A stretch of DNA of 47,962 bases from Ignavibacteriota bacterium (GTDB lineage: Bacteria; Bacteroidota; Ignavibacteria; UBA10030): the NCBI GenBank assembly GCA_003170475.1, contig PMZI01000039.1, forward strand, positions 1 through 47,962. The letters are read 5' to 3'. This document shows positions 38,388-46,538 of the stretch, piece by piece. Under the pieces are notes generated by a model. It did not search any database, had not been told where the DNA came from, and saw only the letters and a list, made by a program, of their open reading frames with translations. Both the position numbers and the translations under genes were made by a program. Each line of letters begins with the position of its first letter. The stretch's first letter is position 1.

Positions 38388-38398
38388 TGTATTCGCAT

Positions 38399-38878
38399 AT
38401 GCGATCGTGCGCAATCACTATTCTGGCCATTTTCTTTTTTGTGCAACCCTCCGCCGCTCAATTGCCTGGTCAGCGACGGTTGCCCAGGAACGACTTATCC
38501 AACATCGTGGAACCCCAACTTCGGAAGCCTCAGCAAGCAGAGGCGAGGAAGCTCTTCGGGTTGATTGAAAAGGGGATTGTCACCGCATCTTTCAACGCTT
38601 CATCCCTGAGTTTTGCACAACAAGTCTTTGTGAATATGTCCGGAGGAGAAAGCGGGTATTTCTCCGCCAATCAGACAGTCTCAATCCTCCAACGGTACCT
38701 GTCGGGTCGCACTTCTCTCTCTTTTGAATTCTCTCGATATAACGACCTCGGGCCCACGCCTTACGCAACGGGACGGCTGACATCGATCTCGAGGGGAAGG
38801 CGCGAATCAGCTCAAATCTATGTGTCCCTCCGGCATCAGGATTCTCGGTGGGTTATCACTCAATTCAATATTTATTGA
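38399..38878 (+). CDS. Secreted DUF4783-like protein
   Basis: 159 residues: signal peptide (AITILAIFFFVQPSAAQ), a basic linker, and a domain of about 100 residues with FGLIEKGIVTASFNAS... and GYFSANQTVSILQRYL, ending in SRWVITQFNIY. This NTF2/SnoaL-like layout matches the DUF4783 family of Bacteroidota and relatives, whose role is unknown. No Shine-Dalgarno sequence precedes the ATG. The next gene begins 13 bp after its stop, so it is probably co-transcribed with the large kinase. Confidence 0.65.
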   Translation: MRSCAITILAIFFFVQPSAAQLPGQRRLPRNDLSNIVEPQLRKPQQAEARKLFGLIEKGIVTASFNASSLSFAQQVFVNMSGGESGYFSANQTVSILQRYLSGRTSLSFEFSRYNDLGPTPYATGRLTSISRGRRESAQIYVSLRHQDSRWVITQFNIY

Positions 38879-38891
38879 GCACCTGGTTCAT

Positions 38892-41800
38892 ATGTCCATA
38901 ACTCCTGCTGGCAACCCCTTGCGCCCCGTCTGGTGGGGCGTTTTCATTTCCCTGGGGTTATTCCTGGCTCTTTTGCTTGCTCAATCGATGTGGAAGTCTC
39001 ATCTCGAGAGCGCATGGCAGAACCTGAAGGTCGCCAAGGAGCAGGACCTTCGTGACTTCGTGCAGGCGAGATTGGACGAGAGAATTGACCGTCAGAGGAG
39101 TGTCGCCGAGCAGGTTCTCCAATTCCCGGAAATCAAGAAAGCCATGGAGGAGAACATACCGACCAACCTCGGTGCGGCCTTCCGGCGGCTGGAGAGTTTC
39201 GACTCCGAGGAAGATCTGAGCATCGATGTCCTTGATTCGAAGGGGGTGAGCACGATCTGGGCAGGTCGGAGCATCGTGACTCTCTTCCGAACCATGAATG
39301 ACTCACTCAAGTCAGATGTGGTCGTTCGAGTCTCATCGGCGAGTTTGCACCGATATCTTTCTGTTGGAGTAAGGTCTCCATCAACGCATCTGTCGGCGTT
39401 CGTCAGTCGACCGCTGGAAACAAGTTATCCAGTCTCCAACAGGTTTGTCTCCCGCAAGAGTTTCGCCGAGGAGCTGTTGACGGAGTCTGGACTTTCGGCG
39501 CGCTTTGCGATTGAAGTTGCACCACGTGATACCGCGGGCGACGTGGCATTTGCAGTACCCCTTCGGGATCGTCTGAACAATCATATCTGCTATGTTGTGC
39601 TTCCTGTACCGACCGTCGCCACTGAAATACAAAAGATGGATCGCCTGTTCGAGGCGGCCAAGAGCTTCTTTGGCGCTGGAGCGATATGTCTGGCGTGTAT
39701 TCTCTTGTACACTCTGGGGAGAAGGTCTCCTCACAAAGGCCTTCGCACGCTGGTTGCCCTCCTTCTTCTGTGGGGCATGCGGATCGGGTGGAAGCTCATT
39801 GGCTTCCCTTCGTTCATCATCGGTGGCTTCCTTTTCGACCCGGCAATCCAAGCTTCCCCATTTCCCCTTGGCCTCGCAGGCTCGCTGGGTGAACTCGCCT
39901 TGTCTGCACTGGCCGTGTTCGCAACCATCATCATCCTCTTTGCGGATGCGGTGCAGTGGCTTCAAACATCACGCGAAATCGACCGCCCTTCGAGCAAGTG
40001 GCGGACCGTCGCCGGTTCTGGTCTCGCAATCCTGCTCATCTTCCTTTTCCAATTCGTCGTACGTGGCTACGGTGCGGCCATGCGAAGTTTTGTCTTCGAT
40101 TCTACGATTCGGTATCAGGATCCTATGTCCCTGATACCGAATGTGCCGATGATCGTCATGCATCTGAATATCCTTCTCTTGACTCTTGCACTTCTGGCAG
40201 CGTGTGTCACTGTCTTCCTGGTCGCATTCCGGCTCCTGTGGAGAGTGACGAACGAACGTCCGATGTCGCCTTTCAAGGCGTGCTTGCTGCTGATGCTCTT
40301 TCTCTTCGAGTATGGGGTATATTTCTTGATTGATGATACGCCACAGCTCTCGTGGTTCCTACCGCCGGTCATCTACCTCATCGGACTCTTTCTGATGGTC
40401 GGCTGGAAAATGAGGGAGAGAGGCGTGAAAGCATGGATGCGTCGACCGCTCGTCTCGGCAGGGGTCGCTCTCGCCGCGGCGTTTCTGATCGTCGCGATTG
40501 CACTTGATGCGAAGACTCATGAGAAAGAACACGAGCGAGTTCAGGTGCTCGGGGAAGAAGTGCTTCGGTCGGTCGATAACTGGCTTTCACTCGTTGTGTC
40601 CGAAAGCCTGAGAACCGCGACCATCAGCGGCAGCGAACAGCTGACGGCAGAGGGAGCCGATTCGACTTTTTCTGTTGACATCGCGTTCGGGCTCTGGGCC
40701 CAAACCCTCATGAGCAAAGAGGGCTTCAATTCGGCAGTCGTAGTCTACAACTCGTTCGGCAAGGAAATCAGTAGGTTCTCAGCCGGCCTCACCTCCTATG
40801 AACAGATGGAACTTCTCTCTCAGGTCTTTCACAAAGAGGAGGAATCTCTTCTTGTGGTGGATCGAAAAGTCGCCGACGGAACTGTCAAATACTACGGAGA
40901 ATGGGGGAGTGTTCTGAATGCTCGTGGACAGCCGCTCGGGACAATCGCCGTCCTCGTGTCAGCGAGTCAACGGACACTGTTCCGTGGTGAGGCTCCGGAA
41001 CCATTGAGGTCGACCTCGACGGATCAATTCGAAGACGTCCTCCGCCGAATTTCGATTTCGGAATACCGGTCAGGTGTCCTTTGGACCACAAATGATCCTC
41101 TGCTGTTCAGGGGAGTGAAACTCTCGTCGCTCGTTGAACGAGCATTTCTGGACACGTCGGTAAGGTTCGCCTGGTCGGAACAGGAACTGGAGGGGCACGC
41201 TTCTGATGTTCTGTACGCGAGGGACGACGTCGATCGAACACGGATCATTTCGCTCGGGGTCGCCTCGCTCGACTTGCGGTGGCATTTGTTCAATCTCGTG
41301 AAGATGATCGTGGTGTATCTGATCTTCCTGGGTTTTGTTGTCTGCGCAGTCGTGATGCGATCGATTGTCGGAGGATGGACGCTCCGATTTGGTTTCCGTT
41401 CAAAACTGATCACCGCGTTCGCGATTCTCTCAATTCTTCCGCTTGTGTTCATGGCATATTACAACAGGCAACTCGCGATTGATCGGCTGGATGAGAACCT
41501 TACAAAGCGACTTTCGCAGGATCTTGATATCGTTCAGCAGCGATTTGCATCCACGATCGTCGAGGATCAGGATTTTTCCGAAGGAGTCAATAACGATTTC
41601 TGTGAGGCGGTTGCCTCTGATTTGGGGGTCGATTTTTCTGTCTACGCGGGTTCGCTCCTCAAAGCAAGCAGTCGTCCTGAATTGTTCCGTGCGTCCATAC
41701 TGGATAGCCGCCTGACGGGATCCGCCTATGTTAACTCGAATCTGCTCGGCAAGGGTTTCTACAAAACGCAGGAGAGAATCGGAGAGGTCGACTACATTGT

Positions 41801-42812
41801 GGGCTATCGTCCCATCATCATCGGCGACAGTATTCGAGGTGTTCTGGCAGTGCCGGCGCTGTACCGGCAACAAGAAATTGATGAGGAACTTGCGCAGCGG
41901 AACGCGTTTGTGTTGGGTGCATATGCTCTTGTGGTGGCTCTTGTCATCGTTCTTGGTGTTGCGCTTGCCCATGCATTGTCGAAGCCGCTGAGGGATCTCT
42001 CCAATGCGGCGAGGAGTGTGGGAAAGGGCGATCTCGATGTTGTCCTGGAAGCTCGATCGGCTGACGAGGTAGGAGACCTCATCCAGTCATTCAATGTCAT
42101 GACTTCTGAGCTGAAAGCAAGCAGAGTCCGGCTTGCACGCGCGGAGCGCGAAGTTGCATGGAAAGAAATGGCCAAACAAGTTGCTCATGAAATCAAGAAC
42201 CCTCTCACTCCTATCAAGCTGTCCATCCAGCATCTTGTCGAGGCATACAAACAAGGGACCAAGGACTTCGGTGACATCCTGCAGCGTGTGTCGGTGACCG
42301 TGGTCGAGCAAATTGACGTGTTAACACGCATTGCGTCGGAGTTCTCTAATTTTGCACGGATGCCGGAGCGTCGTTTCGAGCGTGTGGATATGATCCAACT
42401 CTTGATGGAATCGATCAATTTGTTCAAGGAAGTGAAAGATGTATCCTTTCGGGCAAACATTTCAGAAACCCGCGCGTTCGTGATTGCGGATAAGGATGAA
42501 CTGCGCCGCGTCTTCATTAATCTCATACGCAATAGCATACAAGCCATGGCGAAGGGGGGGACCATCGGAATAGACCTCATCGTAGATCATCACGGATGCA
42601 CGATTCGCATTTCAGATACAGGGAGCGGGATACCCCAGGATCTGCAGGCGAAGGTGTTCCAGCCTAACTTCTCCACGAAAACCGATGGAACAGGTCTCGG
42701 CCTGGCGATAGCACAGAAAGTCATTGAAGACCTCGATGGAACAATCTCGCTTCACAGTGAAGTTGGGGTTGGTACAACAATTGAAATGATCATCCCACTC
42801 CGGCATGGCTGA
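38892..42812 (+). CDS. Very large NtrY-like sensor histidine kinase
   Basis: 1306 residues, two to three times the usual size. From the N-terminus: one helix (14-35), an extracytoplasmic domain of about 220 residues, a bundle of roughly eight helices (255-540), a second extracytoplasmic domain of about 260 residues, two helices (805-858), a third sensor domain (860-1005), a helix, a HAMP domain (about 1030-1080), then the kinase with H1099 in VAHEIKNPLTPIKLSIQHL, N in NLIRNSIQAMA, DTGSGIP and GTGLGLAIAQ. The H box sequence is that of NtrY-type kinases. No response regulator lies beside it, so the partner is elsewhere. It overlaps pgeF by 8 bp. Confidence 0.88.
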   Translation: MSITPAGNPLRPVWWGVFISLGLFLALLLAQSMWKSHLESAWQNLKVAKEQDLRDFVQARLDERIDRQRSVAEQVLQFPEIKKAMEENIPTNLGAAFRRLESFDSEEDLSIDVLDSKGVSTIWAGRSIVTLFRTMNDSLKSDVVVRVSSASLHRYLSVGVRSPSTHLSAFVSRPLETSYPVSNRFVSRKSFAEELLTESGLSARFAIEVAPRDTAGDVAFAVPLRDRLNNHICYVVLPVPTVATEIQKMDRLFEAAKSFFGAGAICLACILLYTLGRRSPHKGLRTLVALLLLWGMRIGWKLIGFPSFIIGGFLFDPAIQASPFPLGLAGSLGELALSALAVFATIIILFADAVQWLQTSREIDRPSSKWRTVAGSGLAILLIFLFQFVVRGYGAAMRSFVFDSTIRYQDPMSLIPNVPMIVMHLNILLLTLALLAACVTVFLVAFRLLWRVTNERPMSPFKACLLLMLFLFEYGVYFLIDDTPQLSWFLPPVIYLIGLFLMVGWKMRERGVKAWMRRPLVSAGVALAAAFLIVAIALDAKTHEKEHERVQVLGEEVLRSVDNWLSLVVSESLRTATISGSEQLTAEGADSTFSVDIAFGLWAQTLMSKEGFNSAVVVYNSFGKEISRFSAGLTSYEQMELLSQVFHKEEESLLVVDRKVADGTVKYYGEWGSVLNARGQPLGTIAVLVSASQRTLFRGEAPEPLRSTSTDQFEDVLRRISISEYRSGVLWTTNDPLLFRGVKLSSLVERAFLDTSVRFAWSEQELEGHASDVLYARDDVDRTRIISLGVASLDLRWHLFNLVKMIVVYLIFLGFVVCAVVMRSIVGGWTLRFGFRSKLITAFAILSILPLVFMAYYNRQLAIDRLDENLTKRLSQDLDIVQQRFASTIVEDQDFSEGVNNDFCEAVASDLGVDFSVYAGSLLKASSRPELFRASILDSRLTGSAYVNSNLLGKGFYKTQERIGEVDYIVGYRPIIIGDSIRGVLAVPALYRQQEIDEELAQRNAFVLGAYALVVALVIVLGVALAHALSKPLRDLSNAARSVGKGDLDVVLEARSADEVGDLIQSFNVMTSELKASRVRLARAEREVAWKEMAKQVAHEIKNPLTPIKLSIQHLVEAYKQGTKDFGDILQRVSVTVVEQIDVLTRIASEFSNFARMPERRFERVDMIQLLMESINLFKEVKDVSFRANISETRAFVIADKDELRRVFINLIRNSIQAMAKGGTIGIDLIVDHHGCTIRISDTGSGIPQDLQAKVFQPNFSTKTDGTGLGLAIAQKVIEDLDGTISLHSEVGVGTTIEMIIPLRHG

Positions 42813-43569
42813 GATGAGCAACCTGCGACTCATTACCTCGGAAAAACTCTCCAGAGATCCCTCGATCCGTTTTGCCATGAGCACCCGGATTGGGGGCGTC
42901 AGCCCTGAGCCACTCGGATTAAACCTGAGTTATCGAGTGGGAGATGATCCTGCAAACGTTGCCGAAAACCGGAATCGGTTCTTTCGGTCAATAAACTTCC
43001 TGGAATCCGAAAGCGCTATTCCTCACCAATGTCATTCCAGCAATATCCAACGAGTATCCCAACCCGGTGAATACGAAGCTTGCGATGGACTGGTGACTCA
43101 AGCGAAAGGCCTCACACTGATCGTCACCGTCGCCGATTGTCTCCCTGTCATGTTGTACGATCCAGCCAAGTCCGTTCTCGCTCTCGTCCATGCCGGATGG
43201 AGAGGGACGGCTCAAGGAATTGCGGCTGAGGCGGTCGACGTAATGGTGAAGCAATGTGGCGCCATCTCGAGCGGGATGATCGCATTTCTGGGGCCTTCGG
43301 CTGGAGTTTGCTGCTACGAGGTTGGTCGTGAAGTTGCGGAGGCGTTCTCGCTGGACGAAGTGGAACAACGCGACGATCGCCTCTACTTGAACTTAAAAAA
43401 AGCGAACTGCGATCAACTCATCAGTACCGGTTTGAGTAAAGAAAACATTGAAATCTCTCCCTTCTGTACTATTTGCACGCCTCAGCTTTTTCATTCACAC
43501 CGCAGAGAAAGAAACCAATCGGGACGGATGATGGCCGCTGCCTGTCTTGTGAATCACCCTGGATCCTGA
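42805..43569 (+). CDS. pgeF: Laccase-domain protein PgeF (YfiH), peptidoglycan editing factor
   Basis: 254 residues, single laccase/YfiH domain. Metal-site motifs PHQCHS, VADCLPVML and HAGWRGTAQG are present, as is the C-terminal CTIC...FHSHRRE. Members are multicopper oxidase-unrelated zinc or copper enzymes: purine nucleoside phosphorylase/adenosine deaminase activities and a role in correct amino acid use in peptidoglycan are reported. The ATG overlaps the end of the kinase gene, indicating one transcript. Confidence 0.92.
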   Translation: MAEMSNLRLITSEKLSRDPSIRFAMSTRIGGVSPEPLGLNLSYRVGDDPANVAENRNRFFRSINFLESESAIPHQCHSSNIQRVSQPGEYEACDGLVTQAKGLTLIVTVADCLPVMLYDPAKSVLALVHAGWRGTAQGIAAEAVDVMVKQCGAISSGMIAFLGPSAGVCCYEVGREVAEAFSLDEVEQRDDRLYLNLKKANCDQLISTGLSKENIEISPFCTICTPQLFHSHRRERNQSGRMMAAACLVNHPGS

Positions 43570-43582
43570 CCTTCGAATAGGG

Positions 43583-43613
43583 TTTGATTTACCTCGAAAA
43601 ATCGTTACCTTTT
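43583..43613 (+). promoter_or_regulatory. Candidate Bacteroidota-type promoter
   Basis: TTTG (43583-43586), 19 bases, TACCTTTT (43606-43613), seven of eight positions of TAnnTTTG. The spacing is that of the Bacteroides -33/-7 promoter. It lies just upstream of the strong AGGAGG ribosome site of the SDR gene. Confidence 0.4.
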
Positions 43614-43647
43614 ATGTCAATTTTCAATAATCTCGGAGGAGAACGCA

Positions 43648-44487
43648 ATGAAAGCCGAATCTCGATTCAAACCCAATGAGTGGGCTTTGATCCTGGGAGC
43701 ATCCAGCGGCTTCGGAGGGGCTACCGCCGTTGAACTTGCAAGACACGGCATGAACATCTTCGGAGTCCATCTGGATAGACAAGCGACGATGCCGGCGGTG
43801 CAGCAGTTAATCCGGGATATCAAGCATACGGGCGGGGAAGCCGTGTTCTACAACATCAATGCGGCCGACTCGATCAAAAGAGAAGAGGCTCTTGACGAAA
43901 TCCAGGAGCGGTTTGCGAAGGACTCTTCCAGCACGGTGAAGGTCCTGGTGCACTCTCTGGCGTTCGGAACGCTCAAGCCCTTTATTGCAGGCAAGCCTGA
44001 AGAAGCAATAACACAGGCTCAGATGGAGATGACGGTCGACGTCATGGCGCACAGCCTGGTATATTGGACTCAGGGATTGTTGTCGCGTAAGCTGATGAAG
44101 AAGGGTGGGCGCATTATCGGACTCACAAGCTCCGGCGGTCATACGGTGATACCGAACTACGGCGCTGTCTCGGCGGCAAAAGCTTCACTTGAGTCTCACC
44201 TTCGCCAGTTAGCGATGGAATTGGGACCGATAGGAATTACGAGCAATGCAATCATGGCAGGAGTGACAGAGACACCCGCGGCGCGAAAGATTCCGAATTT
44301 CGTCAAGATGAGTAATGTTGCGCGCGCAAAGAATCCGGGCGGCAGGCTGACGACACCAGAGGATGTCGCGAAGGCGATATTGATGCTGGCAGATGAGAAC
44401 GCCTCATGGATTTCCGGTAACGTGATTGGCGTTGACGGAGGCGAGGACATTTCGAGCTATATCGGTCAAAAAGGTTCAATGGAATAG
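43648..44487 (+). CDS. SDR-family oxidoreductase, probably enoyl-ACP reductase (FabI/FabL-like)
   Basis: 279 residues with a Rossmann fold. NAD(P)-binding LGASSGFGGATAVEL is at the N-terminus. HSLAFGTLKPF resembles the HSIAF segment of enoyl-ACP reductases. The active-site spacing is Y-x6-K (YGAVSAAK), the signature of enoyl-ACP reductases, instead of the Y-x3-K of ordinary SDRs. It would reduce the trans-2-enoyl chain in fatty acid synthesis. The neighbour is an acyl-CoA dehydrogenase, 46 bp on. A less specific SDR role cannot be excluded. Confidence 0.75.
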   Translation: MKAESRFKPNEWALILGASSGFGGATAVELARHGMNIFGVHLDRQATMPAVQQLIRDIKHTGGEAVFYNINAADSIKREEALDEIQERFAKDSSSTVKVLVHSLAFGTLKPFIAGKPEEAITQAQMEMTVDVMAHSLVYWTQGLLSRKLMKKGGRIIGLTSSGGHTVIPNYGAVSAAKASLESHLRQLAMELGPIGITSNAIMAGVTETPAARKIPNFVKMSNVARAKNPGGRLTTPEDVAKAILMLADENASWISGNVIGVDGGEDISSYIGQKGSME

Positions 44488-44533
44488 TCAGAATCCCTCA
44501 AGCATCTGATCAAATCACCAGGAGAGGAATCGC

Positions 44534-45679
44534 ATGTTCGAGTTCGAGCTGAGTGAAGAGCAACAAATGCTCCGAGAGATGGTACGCGACTTCACGAACG
44601 CGGAAATCAAGCCGATGGCGCGCCGCATCGATGAGGAAGAGCGCATACCGCCCGAGCTCATGCAGAAGATCCGTGATCTGGGAATTCTTGGAGCTGCCTT
44701 TCCTGCAGAGTATGGTGGAGCAGGTGTAGGCGAAGTCGGTTACTGCCTGATCCAGGAAGAAATTGGAAGGGGCTGTCTCTCGACAGCAACATTCATAGGT
44801 GCTCACGAGTCGATTGGTACCAATGCCATCTTCATCGGCGGCTCAGAGGCGTTGAAGAAGAAGTACATCCCGCTCCTTGCCGAAGGAAAGATGATTGGAG
44901 GATTCGCGCTCACCGAGACTCTGGCCGGCTCGGATTCCTTCAACCTGAAAACGCGTGCACATTTTGATGGTTCAGACTGGATTATCAATGGAGAGAAACT
45001 TTGGATCACAAACGGTTCGATTGCTGACGTTCTCTCAGTTTTTGCCAGAACTGACAAAGGCATCACCGGATTCGTGGTCGAGACGAAGTCGCCAGGGTTC
45101 AGTGCGGGCCCTCCTGAAAAGAAAATGGGAATTCGTGGAAGTGTGACGGCTCCGATTTCATTTGACAATGTTCGTGTACCAAAAGAAAATGTGATTGGCG
45201 ATGATGGTCGAGGTTTCCTTGTTGCCATGAAAACATTGGATGCGGGGCGACTGGGATTGGGGGCTGCATGTCTGGGTGCATCTAAAGAACTTCTTGAACT
45301 GTCTACGAAATATGCAAAAGAGCGAAAGCAGTTCGACGTGACGATCTCCCAATTTGAGGCAATCCAGTTTATGCTCGCCGAGATGTGTGAGCTGATCTAT
45401 GGAATGGAATCCATCATTTATCGCACAGCTGCCGCGTACGATGCCGGCAAACCTGTGTCCAGGCAATCGGCAACGGTCAAGCTCTTCGCATCTGAGTCAC
45501 TCTGCAAGATCGCGGACAAGGCGGTTCAGATTCACGGAGGGATGGGGTATTCCAGGGAACTGCCGATTGAGAGGTTCTATCGCGACGCGAGAATAAATCC
45601 GATCTTCGAGGGAACGAACGAGATTCAAAAAATTGTCATCGCGCGCGATATTTTAAAACGGAATGGCGTCTGGAGCTAA
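44534..45679 (+). CDS. Acyl-CoA dehydrogenase
   Basis: 381 residues, full length. FAD-dependent first step of fatty acid beta-oxidation. Typical marks: FALTETLAGSD and WITNGSIADV in the middle beta domain, the ERKQFDVTISQFEAIQF segment, QIHGGMGYSRELPIERFYRD, and the C-terminal EGTNEIQKIVIARDIL, where the glutamate of the EGTNEI motif is the catalytic base of short/medium-chain enzymes. AGGAGAGGAA lies before the ATG. Chain length preference cannot be read from sequence alone. Confidence 0.95.
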   Translation: MFEFELSEEQQMLREMVRDFTNAEIKPMARRIDEEERIPPELMQKIRDLGILGAAFPAEYGGAGVGEVGYCLIQEEIGRGCLSTATFIGAHESIGTNAIFIGGSEALKKKYIPLLAEGKMIGGFALTETLAGSDSFNLKTRAHFDGSDWIINGEKLWITNGSIADVLSVFARTDKGITGFVVETKSPGFSAGPPEKKMGIRGSVTAPISFDNVRVPKENVIGDDGRGFLVAMKTLDAGRLGLGAACLGASKELLELSTKYAKERKQFDVTISQFEAIQFMLAEMCELIYGMESIIYRTAAAYDAGKPVSRQSATVKLFASESLCKIADKAVQIHGGMGYSRELPIERFYRDARINPIFEGTNEIQKIVIARDILKRNGVWS

Positions 45680-45703
45680 CCGAAAAATCCGGCGCACTCT
45701 CTG

Positions 45704-45732
45704 TTGATTTTCCGCAATTACTGTTGTATTTT
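45704..45732 (+). promoter_or_regulatory. Candidate promoter upstream of the structured RNA/tRNA region
   Basis: TTGATT (45704-45709), 17 bases, TATTTT (45727-45732). Transcription would begin near 45739, 195 bases before tRNA-Phe. Confidence 0.45.
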
Positions 45733-45738
45733 GAAGTA

Positions 45739-45890
45739 CCTGAGGCCGGAAACGGCTAAAGGTGGTGGACCAATGGTCATAGGGACCAGAGCCTGTTGTG
45801 ATATGAGACAGGCAAGTCGGCCGAATTCTTTGGATGAAGATCCCAAGGAATTCAGATCCCGACAGAGTACGTCGGGATCCTGAATTTTTC
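45739..45890 (+). ncRNA. Hairpin-rich region, possible small RNA or tRNA leader
   Basis: Between a promoter-like sequence and a strong terminator, with no reading frame. In order: a GNRA hairpin (GGCCG-GAAA-CGGCT, 45744-45757), GACC/GGTC (45768-45778), GCCTGT/ACAGGC (45791-45813), and an 11-bp stem (45823-45833 with 45843-45853, loop of 9). The last stem shares bases 45849-45853 with the terminator, so the two exclude each other. I could not match it to any RNA family I know. It may be an independent RNA or the leader of the tRNA transcript. Confidence 0.4.
45849..45890 (+). terminator. Strong intrinsic terminator
   Basis: AATTCAG-ATCCCGAC (45849-45863) pairs with GTCGGGATCCTGAATT (45871-45886) over 15 bp with one bulge, and five T follow. 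It lies about 170 bp after the acyl-CoA dehydrogenase and could end that transcript, or the RNA that begins near 45739. A further hairpin, GACTTAGC/GCTAAGTC (45894-45901 with 45915-45922), stands directly before the tRNA. Confidence 0.7.
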
Positions 45891-45933
45891 ACCGACTTAG
45901 CTTTGCTGTCGCTCGCTAAGTCTGGAAAAATTC

Positions 45934-46006
45934 GGACAGGTAGCTCAGATGGTAGAGCAATGGACTGAAAATCCATGTGTCGGCGGTTCGATTCCGTCCC
46001 TGTCCA
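45934..46006 (+). tRNA. tRNA-Phe (anticodon GAA)
   Basis: 73 bases folding as a complete cloverleaf: acceptor GGACAGG/CCTGTCC, D arm GCTC/GAGC, anticodon arm ATGGA-CTGAAAA-TCCAT with GAA, T arm GGCGG/CCGTC with one G-T pair and TTCGATT loop, discriminator A. The CCA end is not encoded. Confidence 0.97.
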
Positions 46007-46021
46007 CAGAGAATGCGTGCG

Positions 46022-46059
46022 AAGGGTGTTGGCGAGAGCTGATGCCCTTTTTTGTTTTT
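46022..46059 (+). terminator. Terminator of tRNA-Phe
   Basis: An 11-bp stem (46022-46032 with 46039-46049, several G-T pairs), CGAGAG loop, then T6-G-T5. Lies 15 bases after the tRNA. Confidence 0.8.
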
Positions 46060-46080
46060 GCTGCGTGAATCGAAAATCAT

Positions 46081-46227
46081 TGGCCGGCGGTTCCCCCGCC
46101 CCCGCCAGACCATCATAGCGCGACACAACGGCGGGCTGGCGACCGCTTGCGGTCAGGCGGGCAGGGATTCCGTCTCTGTCCACAAAGAATCTTGACTAGA
46201 GGGTGCTCGCGCAAGCGGTCACCCTCT
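46081..46227. repeat. GC-rich palindromic patch with a partial tRNA copy
   Basis: Contains a 14-bp palindrome GACCGC-TT-GCGGTC (46141-46154) flanked by similar GGCGGGC blocks. At 46166-46190 is a 25-base segment matching the tRNA-Phe 3' end and flank (45990-46014) at 23 positions. A hairpin AGAGGGTG/CACCCTCT (46198-46205 with 46220-46227) closes the patch and itself repeats GCAAGCGGTC, the complement of part of the palindrome. Confidence 0.6.
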
Positions 46228-46538
46228 CTTGATTTCAGGACCAGTCTCAAGCGATCTTTCTCGTTCAGATGAAACGAAATCTCACCCCCACTTAAGGCGC
46301 TCTTGAAGGGGAGTTGAGGCCAGCCGGTACCTTGTTCGTCGAGATAAAATTCGTGAGTGCGCTAGAATCCAAAGCGCCAGAGATCATTACCTCTATCAAA
46401 TCTGACTTTGCGACAATTGAGAAGAACCTCTTCAAAGCACCAACCTGATCGTATCCGGATCAACAGAGCATTTCGATGTTGAAGATTCAAGAAATATTTC
46501 CAACCTTATAAGCGAGACACGATCAAAGATGCATTGAA
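46228..46538. other. Intergenic stretch, no clear gene
   Basis: About 310 bp before the acyl-CoA ligase. On the + strand a stop-free frame of some 43 codons ends at the TGA around 46447 (reading ...FVEIKFVSALESKAPE...), with only GTG or TTG starts and no ribosome site. It may be noise or a decayed gene end. The promoter of the next gene must lie here but I could not pick it out. Confidence 0.35.

Noticed and set aside
45755-45780. Possible T-box element (AGGTGGTGGACC resembling the T-box antiterminator sequence)
   Set aside because: Only a partial match, no specifier hairpin, and followed by a tRNA gene rather than an aminoacyl-tRNA synthetase or amino acid gene.
45653-46183. 176-codon open frame on the minus strand over tRNA-Phe
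   Set aside because: It reads through the tRNA in antisense (the familiar ESNRRHMDFQ string is the reverse translation of tRNA-Phe) and overlaps terminators; it is not a gene.
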